This document shows positions 1-14,900 of a stretch of DNA of 64,000 bases, in pieces (within the stretch, counting starts at the first letter, position 1; each line of letters starts with the position of its first letter). The position numbers and the translations under genes are program-made. Below the pieces are notes generated by a model. The model worked only from the letters and a program-made list of their open reading frames with translations. It was not told where the DNA came from and did not search any database. The stretch is from Hydractinia symbiolongicarpus (lineage: Eukaryota > Cnidaria > Hydrozoa > Anthoathecata > Hydractiniidae): NCBI RefSeq assembly GCF_029227915.1, contig NC_079880.1:4776001-4840000 (forward strand), read 5' to 3'.

Positions 1-3000
1 CGCATAAGACTTGTAGTTTATAAAAATGGTTTCATTTTTGATGAGACGCTGAATAAAAGATGTTTAATCGCCGGCAAACGAAAACCCGCAATTTCCCGTA
101 AATCCCGGGCTTGGCCCGTATAGTCAAAAAAGTATACAAAGAAAGTACCCAGGGAGTAAACTCACTTCCCGAACGATTTTTTAAATTATTTTTTCACCAC
201 TAAAACGCATGAGACTTGTAGTTTTCAAAAATGTTTTCATTTTTGATGAGACGCTGAATAAAAGAAGTTTAATCGCCGGCAAACGAAAACCCGCGATTTC
301 CCGTAAATCCTGGACTCAGCCCGTATAGTCAAAAGTATACAAAGAAAGTACCCAGGGAGTAAACTCATTTCCCAAACGATTTTTTAAATTATTATTTCAC
401 CACTAAAACGCATGAGACTTGTAGTTCTCAAGAATGTTTTCATTTTTGATGAGACGCTGAATAAAAGCAGTATAATCGCCGGCAAACGAAAACCCGCGAT
501 TTCCCGTAAATCCCGGGCTTGGCACGTATAGTCGAATGTATACAAAGAAAGTACCCTGTGAGTAAACTCATTTCCAGAACGATATTTTAAATTATTTTTT
601 CACCACTAAAACGCATAAGACTTGTAGTTTTTAAAAATGTTTTCATTTTTGATGAGACGCTGAATAAAAGAAGTTTAATCGCCGGCAAACGAAAACTCGC
701 AATTTCCCGTAAATCCCGGGCTTGGCCCGTATAGTCAAAAGTATACAAAGAAAGTACCCAGGGAGTAAACTCATTTCCCGAACGATTTTTTAAATTACTT
801 TTTCACCTAAAAAACGCATGAGACTTGTAGTTTTCAAAAATGTTTTCATTTTTGATGAGACGCTGAATAAAAGAAGTTTAATCGCCGGCAAGCGAAAACC
901 GCCATTTCCCGTAAACCCCGGACTCGGCCCGTATAGTCAAAAGTATACAAAGAAAGTACCCTGTGAGTAAACTCATTTCCAGAACGATTTTTTAAATTAT
1001 TATTTCACCACTAAAACGCATGAGACTTGTAGTTCTCAAGAATGTTTTCATTTTTGATGAGACGCTGAATAAAAGCAGTATAATCGCCGGCAAACGAAAA
1101 CCCGCGATTTCCCGTAAATCCCGGGCTTGGCACGTATAGTCGAATGTATACAAAGAAAGTACCCTGTGAGTAAACTCATTTCCAGAACGATATTTTAAAT
1201 TATTTTTTCACCACTAAAACGCATAAGACTTGTAGTTTTTAAAAATGTTTTCATTTTTGATGAGACGCTGAATAAAAGAAGTTTAATCGCCGGCAAACGA
1301 AAACCCGCGATTTCCCGTAAATCCTGGACTCAGCCCGTATAGTCAAAAGTATACAAAGAAAGTACCCAGGGAGTAAACTCATTTCCCAAACGATTTTTTA
1401 AATTATTATTTCACCACTAAAACGCATGAGACTTGTAGTTCTCAAGAATGTTTTCATTTTTGATGAGACGCTGAATAAAAGCAGTATAATCGCCGGCAAA
1501 CGAAAACCCGCGATTTCCCGTAAATCCCGGGCTTGGCACGTATAGTCGAATGTATACAAAGAAAGTACCCTGTGAGTAAACTCATTTCCAGAACGATATT
1601 TTAAATTATTTTTTCACCACTAAAACGCATAAGACTTGTAGTTTTCAAAAATGTTTTCATTTTTGATGAGACGCTGAATAAAAGAAGTTTAATCGCCGGC
1701 AAACAAAAACCCGCGACTTCCCGTAAATCCCGGCTTGGCCCGTATAGTCAAAAGTATACAAAGAAAGTACCCAGGGAGTAAACTCATTTCTCGAACGATT
1801 TTTTAAATTATTTTTTCACCACTAAAACGCATGAGACTTGTAGTTTTCAAAAATGTTTTCATTTTTGATGAGACGCTGAATAAAAGAATTTTAATCGCCG
1901 GCAAACGAAAACCCGCGATTTCCCGTAAATCCTGGACTCAGCCCGTATAGTCAAAAGTATACAAAGAAAGTACCCAGGGAGTAAACTCATTTCTCAAACG
2001 ATTTTTTAAATTATTATTTCACCACTAAAACGCATGAGACTTGTAGTTCTCAAGAATGTTTTCATTTTTGATGAGACGCTGAATAAAAGCAGTATAATCG
2101 CCGGCAAACGAAAACCCGCGATTTTCCGTAAATCCCGGGCTTGGCACGTATAGTCGAATGTATACAAAGAAAGTACCCTGTGAGTAAACTCATTTCCAGA
2201 ACGATTTTTTATATTATTTTTTCACCACTAAAACGCATGAGACTTGTAGTTTTTAAAAATGTTTTCATTTTTGATGAGACGCTGAATAAAAGAAGTTTAA
2301 TCGCCGGCAAACGAAAACCCGCGATTTCCCGTAAATCCTGGACTCAGCCCGCATAGTCAAAAGTATACAAGAAAGTACCCAGGAAGTAAACTCATTTCCC
2401 AAACGATTTTTTAAATTATTATTTCACCACTAAAACGCATGAGACTTGTAGTTCTCAAGAATGTTTTCATTTTTGATGAGACGCTGAATAAAAGCAGTAT
2501 AATCGCCGGCAAACGAAAACCCGCGATTTCCCGTAAATCCCGGGCTTGGCACGTATAGTCGAATGTATACAAAGAAAGTACCCTGTGAGTAAACTCATTT
2601 CCAGAACGATATTTTAAATTATTTTTTCACCACTAAAACGCATAAGACTTGTAGTTTTTAAAAATGTTTTCATTTTTGATGAGACGCTGAATAAAAGAAG
2701 TTTAATCGCCGGCAAACGAAAACCCGCGATTTCCCGTAAATCCCGGCTTGGCCCGTATAGTCAAAAGTATACAAAGAAAGTACCCAGGGAGTAAACTCAT
2801 TTCTCGAACGATTTTTTAAATTATTTTTTCACCACTAAAACGCATGAGACTTGTACTTTTCAAAAATGTTTTCATTTTTGATGAGACGCTGAATAAAAGA
2901 AGTTTAATCGCCGGCAAACGAAAACCCGCGAATTCCCGTAAATCCTGGACTCAGCCCGTGTAGTCAAAAGTATACAAAGAAAGTACCCAGGGAGTAAACT

Positions 3001-3349
3001 CATTTCTCAAACGATTTTTTAAATTATTATTTCACCACTAAAACGCATGAGACTTGTAGTTCTCAAGAATGTTTTCATTTTTGATGAGACGCTGAATAAA
3101 AGCAGTATAATCGCCGGCAAACGAAAACCCGCGATTTCCCGTAAATCCCGGGCTTGGCACGTATAGTCGAATGTATACAAAGAAAGTACCCTGTGAGTAA
3201 ACTCATTTCCAGAACGATTTTTTATATTATTTTTTCACCACTAAAACGCATAAGACTTGTAGTTTTTAAAAATGTTTTCATTTTTGATGAGACGCTGAAT
3301 AAAAGAAGTTTAATCGCCGGCAAACGAAAACCCGCGATTTCCCGTAAAT

Positions 3350-5080
3350 CCCGGCTTGGCCCGTATAGTCAAAAAAGTATACAAAGAAAGTACCCAGGGA
3401 GTAAACGCACTTCCCGAACGATTTTTTAAATTATTTTTTCACCACTAAAACGCATGAGACTTGTAGTTTTCAAAAATGTTTTCATTTTTGATGAGACGCT
3501 GAATAAAAGAAGTTTAATCGCCGGCAAACGAAAACCCGCAATTTCCCGTAAATCCCGGGCTTGGCCCGTATAGTCAAAAGTATACAAAGAAAGTACCCAG
3601 GGAGTAAACTCATTTCCCGAACGATTTTTTAAATTATTTTTTCACCACTAAAACGCATGAGATTTTTAGTTTTAAAAAATGTTTTCATTTTTGATGAGAA
3701 GCTTAATGAAAGAGGTTTAATCGCCGGCAAACGAAATCCCGCGTTTTCCCGTAAATCCCGGCTTGGCCCGTATAGTCAAAAGTATACAAAGAAAGTACCC
3801 AGGGAGTAAACTCATTTCTCGAACGATTTTTTAAATTATTTTTTCACCACTAAAACGCATGAGACTTGTAGTTTTCAAAAATGTTTTCATTTTTGATGAG
3901 ACGCTGAATAAAAGAAGTTTAATCGCCGGCAAACGAAAACCCGCGATTTCCCGTAAATCCCGGCTTGGCCCGTATAGTCAAAAAAGTATACAAAGAAAGT
4001 ACCCAGGGAGTAAACGCACTTCCCGAACGATTTTTTAAATTATTTTTTCACCACTAAAACGCATGAGACTTGTAGTTTTCAAAAATGTTTTCATTTTTGA
4101 TGAGACGCTGAATAAAAGAAGTTTAATCGCCGGCAAACGAAAACCCGCAATTTCCCGTAAATCCCGGGCTTGGCCCGTATAGTCAAAAGTATACAAAGAA
4201 AGTACCCAGGGAGTAAACTCATTTCCCGAACGATTTTTTAAATTATTTTTTCACCACTAAAACGCATGAGATTTTTAGTTTTCAAAAATGTTTTCATTTT
4301 TGATGAGAAGCTTAATGAAAGAGGTTTAATCGCCGGCAAACGAAATCCCGCGTTTTCCCGTAAATCCCGGCTTGGCCCGTATAGTCAAAAGTATACAAAG
4401 AAAGTACCCAGGGAGTAAACTCATTTCTCGAACGATTTTTTAAATTATTTTTTCACCACTAAAACGCATGAGACTTGTAGTTTTCAAAAATGTTTTCATT
4501 TTTGATGAGACGCTGAATAAAAGAAGTTTAATCGCCGGCAAACGAAAACCCGCGATTTCCCGTAAATCCTGGACTCAGCCCGTATAGTCAAAAGTATACA
4601 AAGAAAGTACCCAGGGAGTAAACTCATTTCTCAAACGATTTTTTAAATTATTATTTCACCACTAAAACGCATGAGACTTGTAGTTCTCAAGAATGTTTTC
4701 ATTTTTGATGAGACGCTGAATAAAAGCAGTATAATCGCCGGCAAACGAAAACCCGCGATTTCCCGTAAATCCCGGGCTTGGCACGTATAGTCGAATGTAT
4801 ACAAAGAAAGTACCCTGTGAGTAAACTCATTTCCAGAACGATTTTTTATATTATTTTTTCACCACTAAAACGCATGAGACTTGTAGTTTTTAAAAATGTT
4901 TTCATTTTTGATGAGACGCTGAATAAAAGAAGTTTAATCGCCGGCAAACGAAAACCCGCGATTTCCCGTAAATCACGGCTTGGCCCGTATAGTCAAAAAA
5001 GTATACAAAGAAAGTACCCAGGGAGTAAACGCACTTCCCGAACGATTTTTTAAATTATTTTTTCACCACTAAAACGCATG
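3350..5080 (+). repeat. Short higher-order repeats, 3- and 5-monomer spacing
   Basis: The rare variant gtaaacgcacttcccg, preceded by tagtcaaaaaagtatac, appears at 3401, 4010 and 5025: spacings of 609 bp (3 monomers) and 1015 bp (5 monomers). The monomers after each instance also match, including the aagcttaatgaaag type at 3700, 4312 and 5325. Confidence 0.8.
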
Positions 5081-6494
5081 AGACTTGTAGTTTTCAAAAA
5101 TGTTTTCATTTTTGATGAGACGCTGAATAAAAGAAGTTTAATCGCCGGCAAACGAAAACCCGCAATTTCCCGTAAATCCCGGGCTTGGCCCGTATAGTCA
5201 AAAGTATACAAAGAAAGTACCCAGGGAGTAAACTCATTTCCCGAACGATTTTTTAAATTATTTTTTCACCACTAAAACGCATGAGATTTTTAGTTTTCAA
5301 AAATGTTTTCTTTTTTGATGAGAAGCTTAATGAAAGAAGTTTAATCGCCGGCAAACGAAATCCCGCGTTTTCCCGTAAATCCGGGGCTTGACCTGTCTAG
5401 TCGAATGTATACAAAGAAAGTACCCAGGGAGTAAACTCATTCCCCGAACGATTTTTTAAATTTTTTTTCACCACTAAAACGCATTAGACTTGTAGTTTTC
5501 AAAAATGTTTTCATTTTTGATGAGACGCTAAATGAAAGAGGTTTAATCGCCGGAAAACGAAAACCCGCGATTTCCCGTAAATCCCGGGCTTGGCCCGTAT
5601 AGTTGAATGTATACAAAGAAAGTACCCTGTGAGTAAACTCATTTCCAGAACGATTTTTTAAATTATTTTTTCACCACTAAAACGCATAAGACTTGTAGTT
5701 TTTAAAAATGTTTTCATTTTTGATGAGACGCTGAATAAAAGAAGTTTAATCGCCGGCAAACGAAAACCCGCGATTTCCCGTAAATCGCGGCTTGGCCCGT
5801 ATAGTCAAAAGTATACAAAGAAAGTACCCAGGGAGTAAACTCATTTCCCGAACGATTTTTTAAATTATTTTTTCACCACTAAAACGCATGAGACTTGTAG
5901 TTTTCAAAAATGTTTTCAATTTTGATGAGACGCTGAATAAAAGAAGTTTAATCGCCGGCAAACGAAAACCCGCGATTTCCCGTAAATCCTGGACTCAGCC
6001 CGTATATTCAAAAGTATACAAAAAAAGTACCCAGGGAGTAAACTCATTTCCCAAACGATTTTTTAAATTATTATTTCACCACTAAAACGCATGAGACTTG
6101 TAGTTTTCAAAAATGTTTTCATTTTTGATGAGACGCTGAATAAAAGAAGTTTAATCGCCGGCAAACAAAAACCCGCAATTTCCCGTAAATCCCGGGCTTG
6201 GCCCGTATAGTCAAAAGTATACAAAGAAAGTACCCAGGGAGTAAACTCATTTCCCGAACGATTTTTTATATTATTTTTTTACCACTAAACGCATGAGACT
6301 TGTAGTTTTCAAAAATATTTTCATATTTGATGGGACGCTGAATAAAAGAAGTTTAATCGCCGGCAAACGAAAATCCGCGATTTCCCGTAAATCCCGGACT
6401 CGGCCCGTATAGTCAAAAGTATACAAAGAAAGTACCCAGGGAGTAAACTCATTTCCCGAACGATTTTTTAAATTATTTTTTCACCACTAAAACG

Positions 6495-9400
6495 CATGAG
6501 ACTTGTAGTTTTCAAAAATGTTTTCTTTTTTGATGAGACGCTGAATAAAAGAAGTTTAATCACCGGCAAACGAAAACCGCCATTTCCCGTAAACCCCGGA
6601 CTCGGCCCGTATAGTCAAAAGTATACAAAGAAAGTACCCTGTGAGTAAACTCATTTCCAGAACGATTTTTTAAATTATTTTTTCACCACTAAAACGCATA
6701 AGACTTGTAGTTTTTAAAAATATTTTCATATTTGATGGGACGCTGAATAAAAGAAGTTTAATCGCCGGCAAACGAAAACCCGCGATTTCCCGTAAATCCC
6801 GTGCTTGGCCCGTATAGTCAAAAGTATACAAAGAAAGTACCCAGGGCGTAAACTCATTTCCCGAACGATTTTTTAAATTACTTTTTCACCACTAAAACGC
6901 ATGAGACTTGTAGTTTTCAAAAATGTTTTCATTTTTGATGAGACGCTCAAAAAAAGAAGTTTAATCGCCGGCAAACTAAAACCTGCGATTTCCCTAAATC
7001 CCGGACTCGGCCCGTATAGTCAAAACTATACAAAGAAAGTACCCAGGGAGTAAACTCATTTCCAGAACGATTATTTAAATTATTTTTTCACCACTAAAAT
7101 GCATAAGACTTGTAGTTTATAAAAATGTTTTCATTTTTGATCAGACGCTGAATAAAAGAAGTTTAATCGCCGACAAACGAAAACCCGCCATTTCCCGTAA
7201 ATCCCGGGCTTGGCCCGTATAGTCAAAAGTATACAAAGAAAGTACCCAGGGAGTAAACTCATTTCCCGAACGATTTTTTATATTATTTTTTTACCACTAA
7301 ACGCATGAGACTTGTAGTTTTCAAAAATATTTTCATATTTGATGGGACGCTGAATAAAAGAAGTTTAATCGCCGGCAAACGAAAATCCGCGATTTCCCGT
7401 AAATCCCGGACTCGGCCCGTATAGTCAAAAGTATACAAAGAAAGTACCCAGGGAGTAAACTCATTTCCCGAACGATTTTTTAAATTATTTTTTCACCACT
7501 AAAACGCATGAGACTTGTAGTTTTCAAAAATGTTTTCATTTTTGATGAGACGCTGAATAAAAGAAGTTTAATCGCCGGCAAACGAAAACCGCCATTTCCC
7601 GTAAACCCCGGACTCGGCCCGTATAGTCAAAAGTATACAAAGAAAGTACCCTGTGAGTAAACTCATTTCCAGAACGATATTTTAAATTATTTTTTCACCA
7701 CTAAAACGCATAAGACTTGTAGTTTTTAAAAATGTTTTCATTTTTGATGAGACGCTGAATAAAAGAAGTTTAATCGCCGGCAAACGAAAACCGCCATTTC
7801 CCGTAAACCCCGGACTCGGCCCGTATAGTCAAAAGTATACAAAGAAAGTACCCTGTGAGTAAACTCATTTCGAGAACGTTTTTTTAAATTATTTTTTCAC
7901 CACTAAAACGCATAAGACTTGTAGTTTTTAAAAATGTTTTCATTTTTGATGAGACGCTGAATAAAAGAAGTTTAATCGCCGGCAAACGAAAACCCGCGAT
8001 TTCCCGTAAATCCCAGCTTGGCCCGTATAGTCAAAAAAGTATACAAAGAAAGTACCCAGGGAGTAAACTCATTTCCCGAACGATTTTTTAAATTACTTTT
8101 TCACCACTAAAACGCATGAGACTTGTAGTTTTCAAAAATGTTTTCATTTTTGATGAGACGCTGAATAAAAAAAGTTTAATCGGCGGCAAACGAAAACCGC
8201 CATTTCCCGTAAACCCCGGACTCGGCCCGTATAGTCAAAAGTATACAAAGAAAGTACCCTGTGAGTAAACTCATTTCCAGAACGATTTTTTAAATTATTT
8301 TTTCACCACTAAAACGCATGAGACTTGTAGTTTTCAAAAATGTTTTCATTTTTGATGAGACGCTGAATAAAAGAAGTTTAATCGCCGGCAAACGAAAACC
8401 CGCGATTTCCCGTAAATCCCGGCTTGGCCCGTATAGTCAAAAAAGTATACAAAGAAAGTACCCAGGGAGTAAACTCATTTCCCGAACGATTTTTATATTA
8501 TTTTTTTACCACTAAACGCATCAGACTTGTAGTTTTCAAAAATATTTTCATATTTGAAGGGACGCTGAATAAAAGAAGTTTAATCGCCGGCAAACGAAAA
8601 TCCGCTATTTCCCGTAAATCCCGGACTCGGCCCGTATAGTCAAAAGTATACAAAGAAAGTACCCAGGGAGTAAACTCAATTCCCGAACGATTTTTTAAAT
8701 TATTTTTTCACCACTAAAACGCATGAGACTTGTCGTTTTCAAAAATGTTTTCATTTTTGATGAGACGCTGAATAAAAGAAGTTTAATCACCGGCAAACGA
8801 AAACCGCCATTTCCCGTAAACCCCGGACTCGGCCCGTATAGTCAAAAGTATACAAAGAAAGTACCCAGGGAGTAAACTCAATTCCCGAACGATTTTTTAA
8901 ATTATTTTTTCACCACTAAAACGCATGAGACTTGTAGTTTTCAAAAATGTTTTCATTTTTGATGAGACGCTGAATAAAAGAAGTTTAATCACCGGCAAAC
9001 GAAAACCGCCATTTCCCGTAAACCCCGGACTCGGCCCGTATAGTCAAAAGTATACAAAGAAAGTACCCTGTGAGTAAACTCATTTCCAGAACGATTTTTT
9101 AAATTATTTTTTCCCCACTAAAACGCATAAGACTTGTAGTTTTTAAAAATATTTTCATATTTGATGGGACGCTGAATAAAAGAAGTTTAATCGCCGGCAA
9201 ACGAAAACCCGCGATTTCCCGTAAATCCCGGGCTTGGCCCGTATAGTCAAAAGTATACAAAGAAAGTACCCAGGGCGTAAACTCATTTCCCGAACGATTT
9301 TTTAAATTACTTTTTCACCACTAAAACGCATGAGACTTGTAGTTTTCAAAAATGTTTTCATTTTTGATGAGACGCTCAAAAAAAGAAGTTTAATCGCCGG

Positions 9401-10499
9401 CAAACTAAAACCTGCGATTTCCCTAAATCCCGGACTCGGCCCGTATAGTCATAACTATACAAAGAAAGTACCCAGGGAGTAAACTCATTTCCAGAACGAT
9501 TATTTAAATTATTTTTTCACCACTAAAACGCATAAGACTTGTAGTTTATAAAAATGTTTTCATTTTTGATGAGACGCTGAATAAAAGAAGTTTAATCGCC
9601 GACAAACGAAAACCCGCCATTTCCCGTAAATCCCGGGCTTGGCCCGTATAGTCAAAAGTATACAAAGAAAGTACCCAGGGAGTAAACTCATTTCCCGAAC
9701 GATTTTTTATATTATTTTTTTACCACTAAACGCATGAGACTTGTAGTTTTCAAAAATATTTTCATATTTGATGGGACGCTGAATAAAAGAAGTTTAATCG
9801 CCGGCAAACGAAAATCCGCGATTTCCCGTAAATCCCGGACTCGGCCCGTATAGTCAAAAGTATACAAAGAAAGTACCCAGGGAGTAAACTCATTTCCCGA
9901 ACGATTTTTTAAATTATTTTTTCACCACTAAAACGCATGAGACTTGTAGTTTTCAAAAATGTTTTCATTTTTGATGAGACGCTGAATAAAAGAAGTTTAA
10001 TCGCCGGCAAACGAAAACCGCCATTTCCCGTAAACCCCGGACTCGGCCCGTATAGTCAAAAGTATACAAAGAAAGTACCCTGTGAGTAAACTCATTTCCA
10101 GAACGATATTTTAAATTATTTTTTCACCACTAAAACGCATAAGACTTGTAGTTTTTAAAAATGTTTTCATTTTTGATGAGACGCTGAATAAAAGAAGTTT
10201 AATCGCCGGCAAACGAAAACCGCCATTTCCCGTAAACCCCGGACTCGGCCCGTATAGTCAAAAGTATACAAAGAAAGTACCCAGTGAGTAAACTCATTTC
10301 CAGAACGATTTTTTAAATTATATTTTCACCACTAAAACGCATAAGACTTGTAGTTTTTAAAAATGTTTTCATTTTTGATGAGACGCTGAATAAAAGAAGT
10401 TTAATCGCCGGCAAACGAAAACCCGCGATTTCCCGTAAATCCCAGCTTGGCCCGTATAGTCAAAAAAGTATACAAAGAAAGTACCCAGAGAGTAAACTC
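6495..10499 (+). repeat. Two copies of a 12-monomer higher-order repeat
   Basis: 6495-8070 and 8924-10499 match in order with an offset of about 2429 bp (12 monomers). Shared rare variants include cagggcgtaaac (6843 and 9271), acgctcaaaaaaag with gcaaactaaaacctgcg (6971 and 9400), and cccagcttggcccg (8014 and 10441). Copies differ by scattered single bases. The limits are approximate, read by eye. Confidence 0.75.
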
Positions 10500-10729
10500 A
10501 CTTCCCGAACGATTTTTTAAATTATTTTTTCACCACTAAAACGCATGAGACTTGTAGTTTTCAAAAATGTTTTCATTTTTTATGAGACGCTGAATAAAAG
10601 AAGTTTAATCGCCGGCAAACGAAAACCCGCAATTTCCCGTAAATGCCGGGCTTGGCCCGTATAGTCAAAAGTATACAAAGAAAGTACCCAGGAAGTAAAC
10701 TCATTTCCCGAACGATTTTTTAAATTACT

Positions 10730-11935
10730 TTTTCACCACTAAAACGCATGAGACTTGTAGTTTCCAAAAATGTTTTCATTTTTGATGAGACGCTGAATAA
10801 AAGAAGTTTAATCGGCGGCAAACGAAAACCGCCATTTCCCGTAAACCCCGGACTCGACCCGTATAGTCAAAAGTATACAAAGAAAGTACCCTGTGAGTAA
10901 ACTCATTTCCAGAACGATTTTTTAAATTATTTTTTCACCACTAAAACGCATGAGACTTGTAGTTTTTAAAAATGTTTTCATTTTTGATGAGACGCTGAAT
11001 AAAAGAAGTTTAATCGCCGGCAAACGAAAACCCGCGATTTCCCGTAAATGCCGGCTTGGCCCGTATAGTCAAAAAGGTATACAAAGAAAGTACCCAGGGA
11101 GTAAACTAACTTCCCCAACGATTTTTTAAATTATTTTTTCACCACTAAAACGCATGAGATTTGTAGTTTTCAAAAATGTTTTCATTTTTGATGGGACGCC
11201 GAATAAAAGAAGTTTAATCGCCGGCAAACGAAAATCCGCGATTTCCCGTAAATCCCGGACTCGAACCGTATAGTCAAAAGTATACAAAGAAAGTACCCTG
11301 TGAGTAAACTCATTTCCAGAACGATTTTTTAAATTACTTTTTCACCACTAAAACGCATGAGACTTGTAGTTTCCAAAAATGTTTTCATTTTTGATGAGAC
11401 GCTGAATAAAAGAAGTTTAATCGGCGGCAAACGAAAACCGCCATTTCCCGTAAACCCCGGACTCGACCCGTATAGTCAAAAGTATACAAAGAAAGTACCC
11501 TGTGAGTAAACTCATTTCCAGAACGATTTTTTAAATTATTTTTTTACCACTAAAACGCATGAGACTTGTAGTTTTTAAAAATGTTTTCATTTTTGATGAG
11601 ACGCTGAATAAAAGAAGTTTAATCGCCGGCAAACGAAAACCCGCGATTTCCCGTAAATGCCGGCTTGGCCCGTATAGTCAAAAAGGTATACAAAGAAAGT
11701 ACCCAGGGAGTAAACTAACTTCCCCAACGATTTTTTAAATTATTTTTTCACCACTAAAACGCATGAGATTTGTAGTTTTCAAAAATGTTTTCATTTTTGA
11801 TGGGACGCCGAATAAAAGAAGTTTAATCGCCGGCAAACGAAAATCCGCGATTTCCCGTAAATCCCGGACTCGAACCGTATAGTCAAAAGTATACAAAGAA
11901 AGTACCCTGTGAGTAAACTCATTTCCAGAACGATT
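10730..11935 (+). repeat. Tandem 3-monomer duplication
   Basis: Two adjacent copies about 609 bp apart share the rare variants actcgacccg, aaatgccggcttgg (11051 and 11660), aaaaaggtatac, taaactaacttcccc and gatgggacgccg. Few differences are visible between the copies, so this is a recent local duplication. Confidence 0.8.
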
Positions 11936-14900
11936 TTTTAAATTATTTTTTCACCACTAAAACGCATGAGACTTGTAGTTCTCAAGAATGTTTTCATTTT
12001 TGATGAGACGCTGAATAAAAGCAGTATAATCGCCGGCAAACGAAAACCTGCGATTTCCCGTAAATCCCGGGCTTGGCACGTATAGTCGAATGTATACAAA
12101 GAAAGTACCCTGTGAGTAAACTCATTTCCAGAACGATTTTTTATATTATTTTTTCACCACTAAAACGCATAAGACTTGTAGTTTTTAAAAATGTTTTCAT
12201 TTTTGATGAGACGCTGAATAAAAGAAGTTTAATCGCCGTCAAACGTAAACCCGCAATTTCCCGTAAATCCCGGGCTTGGCCCGTATAGTCAAAAGTATAC
12301 AAAGAAAGTACCCAGGGAGTAAACTCATTTCCCGAACGATTTTTTATATTATTTTTTTACCACTAAACGCATGAGACTTTTAGTTTTCAAAAATATTTTC
12401 ATATTTGATGGGACGCTGAATAAAAGAAGTTTAATCGCCGGCAAACGAAAATCCGCGATTTCCCGTAAATCCCGGACTCGGACCGTATAGTCAAAAGTAT
12501 ACAAAGAAAGTACCCTGTGAGTAGACTCATTTCCAGAACGATTTTTTAAATTATTTTTTCACCACTAAAACGCATAAGACTTGTAGTTTTTAAAAATGTT
12601 TTCATTTTTGATGAGACGCTGAATAAAAGAAGTTTAATCGCCGGCAAACGAAAAGCCGCGATTTCCCGTAAATCCCGGCTTGGCCCGCATAGTCAAAAAA
12701 GTATACAAAGAAAGTACCCAGGGAGTAAACTCACTTCCCGAACGATTTTTTAAATTATTTTTTCACCACTAAAACGCATGAGACTTGTAGTTTTCAAAAA
12801 TGTTTTCATTTTTGATGAGACGCTGAATAAAAGAAGTTTAATCGCCGGCAAACGAAAATCCGCAATTTCCCGTAAATCCCGGGCTTGGCCCGTATAGTCA
12901 AAAGTATACAAAGAAAGTACCCAGGGAGTAAACTCATTTCCCGAACGATTTTTTATATTATTTTTTTACCACTAAACGCATGAGACTTGTAGTTTTCAAA
13001 AATATATTCATATTTGATGGGACGCTGAATAAAAGAAGTTTAATCGCCGGCAAACGAAAATCCGCGATTTCCCGTAAATCCCGGACTCGGCCCGTATAGT
13101 CAAAAGTATACAAAGAAAGTACCCAGGGAGTAAACTCATTTCCCGAACGATTTTTTAAATTATTTTTTCACCACTAAAACGCATGAGACTTGTAGTTTTC
13201 AAAAATGTTTTCATTTTTGATGAGACGCTGAATAAAAGAAGTTTAATCGCCGGCAAACGAAAACCGCCATTTCCCGTAAATCCCGGACTCGGACCGTATA
13301 GTCAAAAGTATACAAAGAAAGTACCCTGTGAGTAAACTCATTTCCAGAACGATTTTTTAAATTATTTTTTCACCACTAAAACGCATAAGACTTGTAGTTT
13401 TTAAAAATATTTTCATATTTGATGGGACGCTGAATAAAAGAAGTTTAATCGCCGGCAAACGAAAACCTGCGATTTCCCTAAATCCCGGACTCGGCCCGTA
13501 TAGTCAAAACTATACAAAGAAAGTACCCAGGGAGTAAACTCATTTCCAGAACGATTATTTAAATTATTTTTTCACCACTAAAACGCATAAGACTGGTAGT
13601 TTTTAAAAATGTTTTCATTTTTGATGAGACGCTGAATAAAAGAAGTTTAATCGCCGGCAAACGAAAACCCGCAATTTCCCGTAAATCCCGGGCTTGGCCC
13701 GTATAGTCAAAAGTATACAAAGAAAGTACCCAGGGAGTAAACTCATTTCCCGAACGATTTTTTATATTATTTTTTTACCACTAAACGCATGAGACTTGTA
13801 GTTTTCAAAAATATTTTCATATTTGATGGGACGCTGAATAAAAGAAGTTTAATCGCCGGCAAACGAAAATCCGCGATTTCCCGTAAATCCCGGACTCGGC
13901 CCGTATAGTCAAAAGTATACAAAGAAAGTACCCAGGGAGTAAACTCATTTCCCGAACGATTTTTTAAATTATTTTTTCACCACTAAAACGCATGAGACTT
14001 GTAGTTTTCAAAAATGTTTTTATTTTTGATGAGACGCTGAATAAAAGAAGTTTAATCGCCGGCAAACGAAAACCGCCATTTCCCGTAAACCCCGGACTCG
14101 GCCCGTATAGTCAAAAGTATACAAAGAAAGTACCCTGTGAGTAAACTCATTTCCAGAACGATATTTTAAATTATTTTTTCACCACTAAAACGCATAAGAC
14201 TTGTAGTTTTTAAAAATGTTTTCATTTTTGATGAGACGCTGAATAAAAGAAGTTTAATCGCCGGCAAACGAAAACCCGCGATTTCCCGTAAATCCCGGCT
14301 TGGCCCGTATAGTCAAAAGTATACAAAGAAAGTACCCAGGGAGTAAACTCACTTCCCGAACGATTTTTTAAATTATTTTTTCACCACTTAAACGCATGAG
14401 ACTTGTAGTTTTCAAAAATGTTTTCATTTTTGATGAGACGCTGAATAAAAGAAGTTTATTCGCCGGCAAACGAAAACCCGCAATTTCCCGTAAATCCCGG
14501 GCTTGGCCCGTATAGTCAAAAGTATACAAAGAAAGTACCCTGTGAGTAAACTCATTTCCAGAACGATATTTTAAATTATTTTTTCACCACTAAAACGCAT
14601 AAGACTTGTAGTTTTCAAAAATGTTTTCATTTTTGATGAGACGCTGAATAAAAGAAGTTTAATCGCCGGCAAACGAAAACCCGCGATTTCCCGTAAATCC
14701 CGGCTTGGCCCGTATAGTCAAAAGTATACAAAGAAAGTACCCAGGAAGTAAACTCACTTCCCGAATGATTTTTTAAATTATTTTTTCACCACTTAAACGC
14801 ATGAGACTTGTAGTTTTCAAAAATGTTTTCATTTTTGATGAGACGCTGAATAAAAGAAGTTTAATCGCCGGCAAACGAAAACCCGCAATTTCCCGTAAAT

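Noticed and set aside
206-408. CENP-B box in the satellite monomer
   Set aside because: Both strands were checked against the pattern TTCGnnnnAnnCGGG. The nearest stretch, around gccggcaaacgaaa, fails at several fixed positions.
206-408. Hammerhead ribozyme, suggested by ttgatgag and a later cgaaaa in the monomer
   Set aside because: The core requires C before UGANGA, which is T here, and no stem II can be drawn between the two conserved segments.
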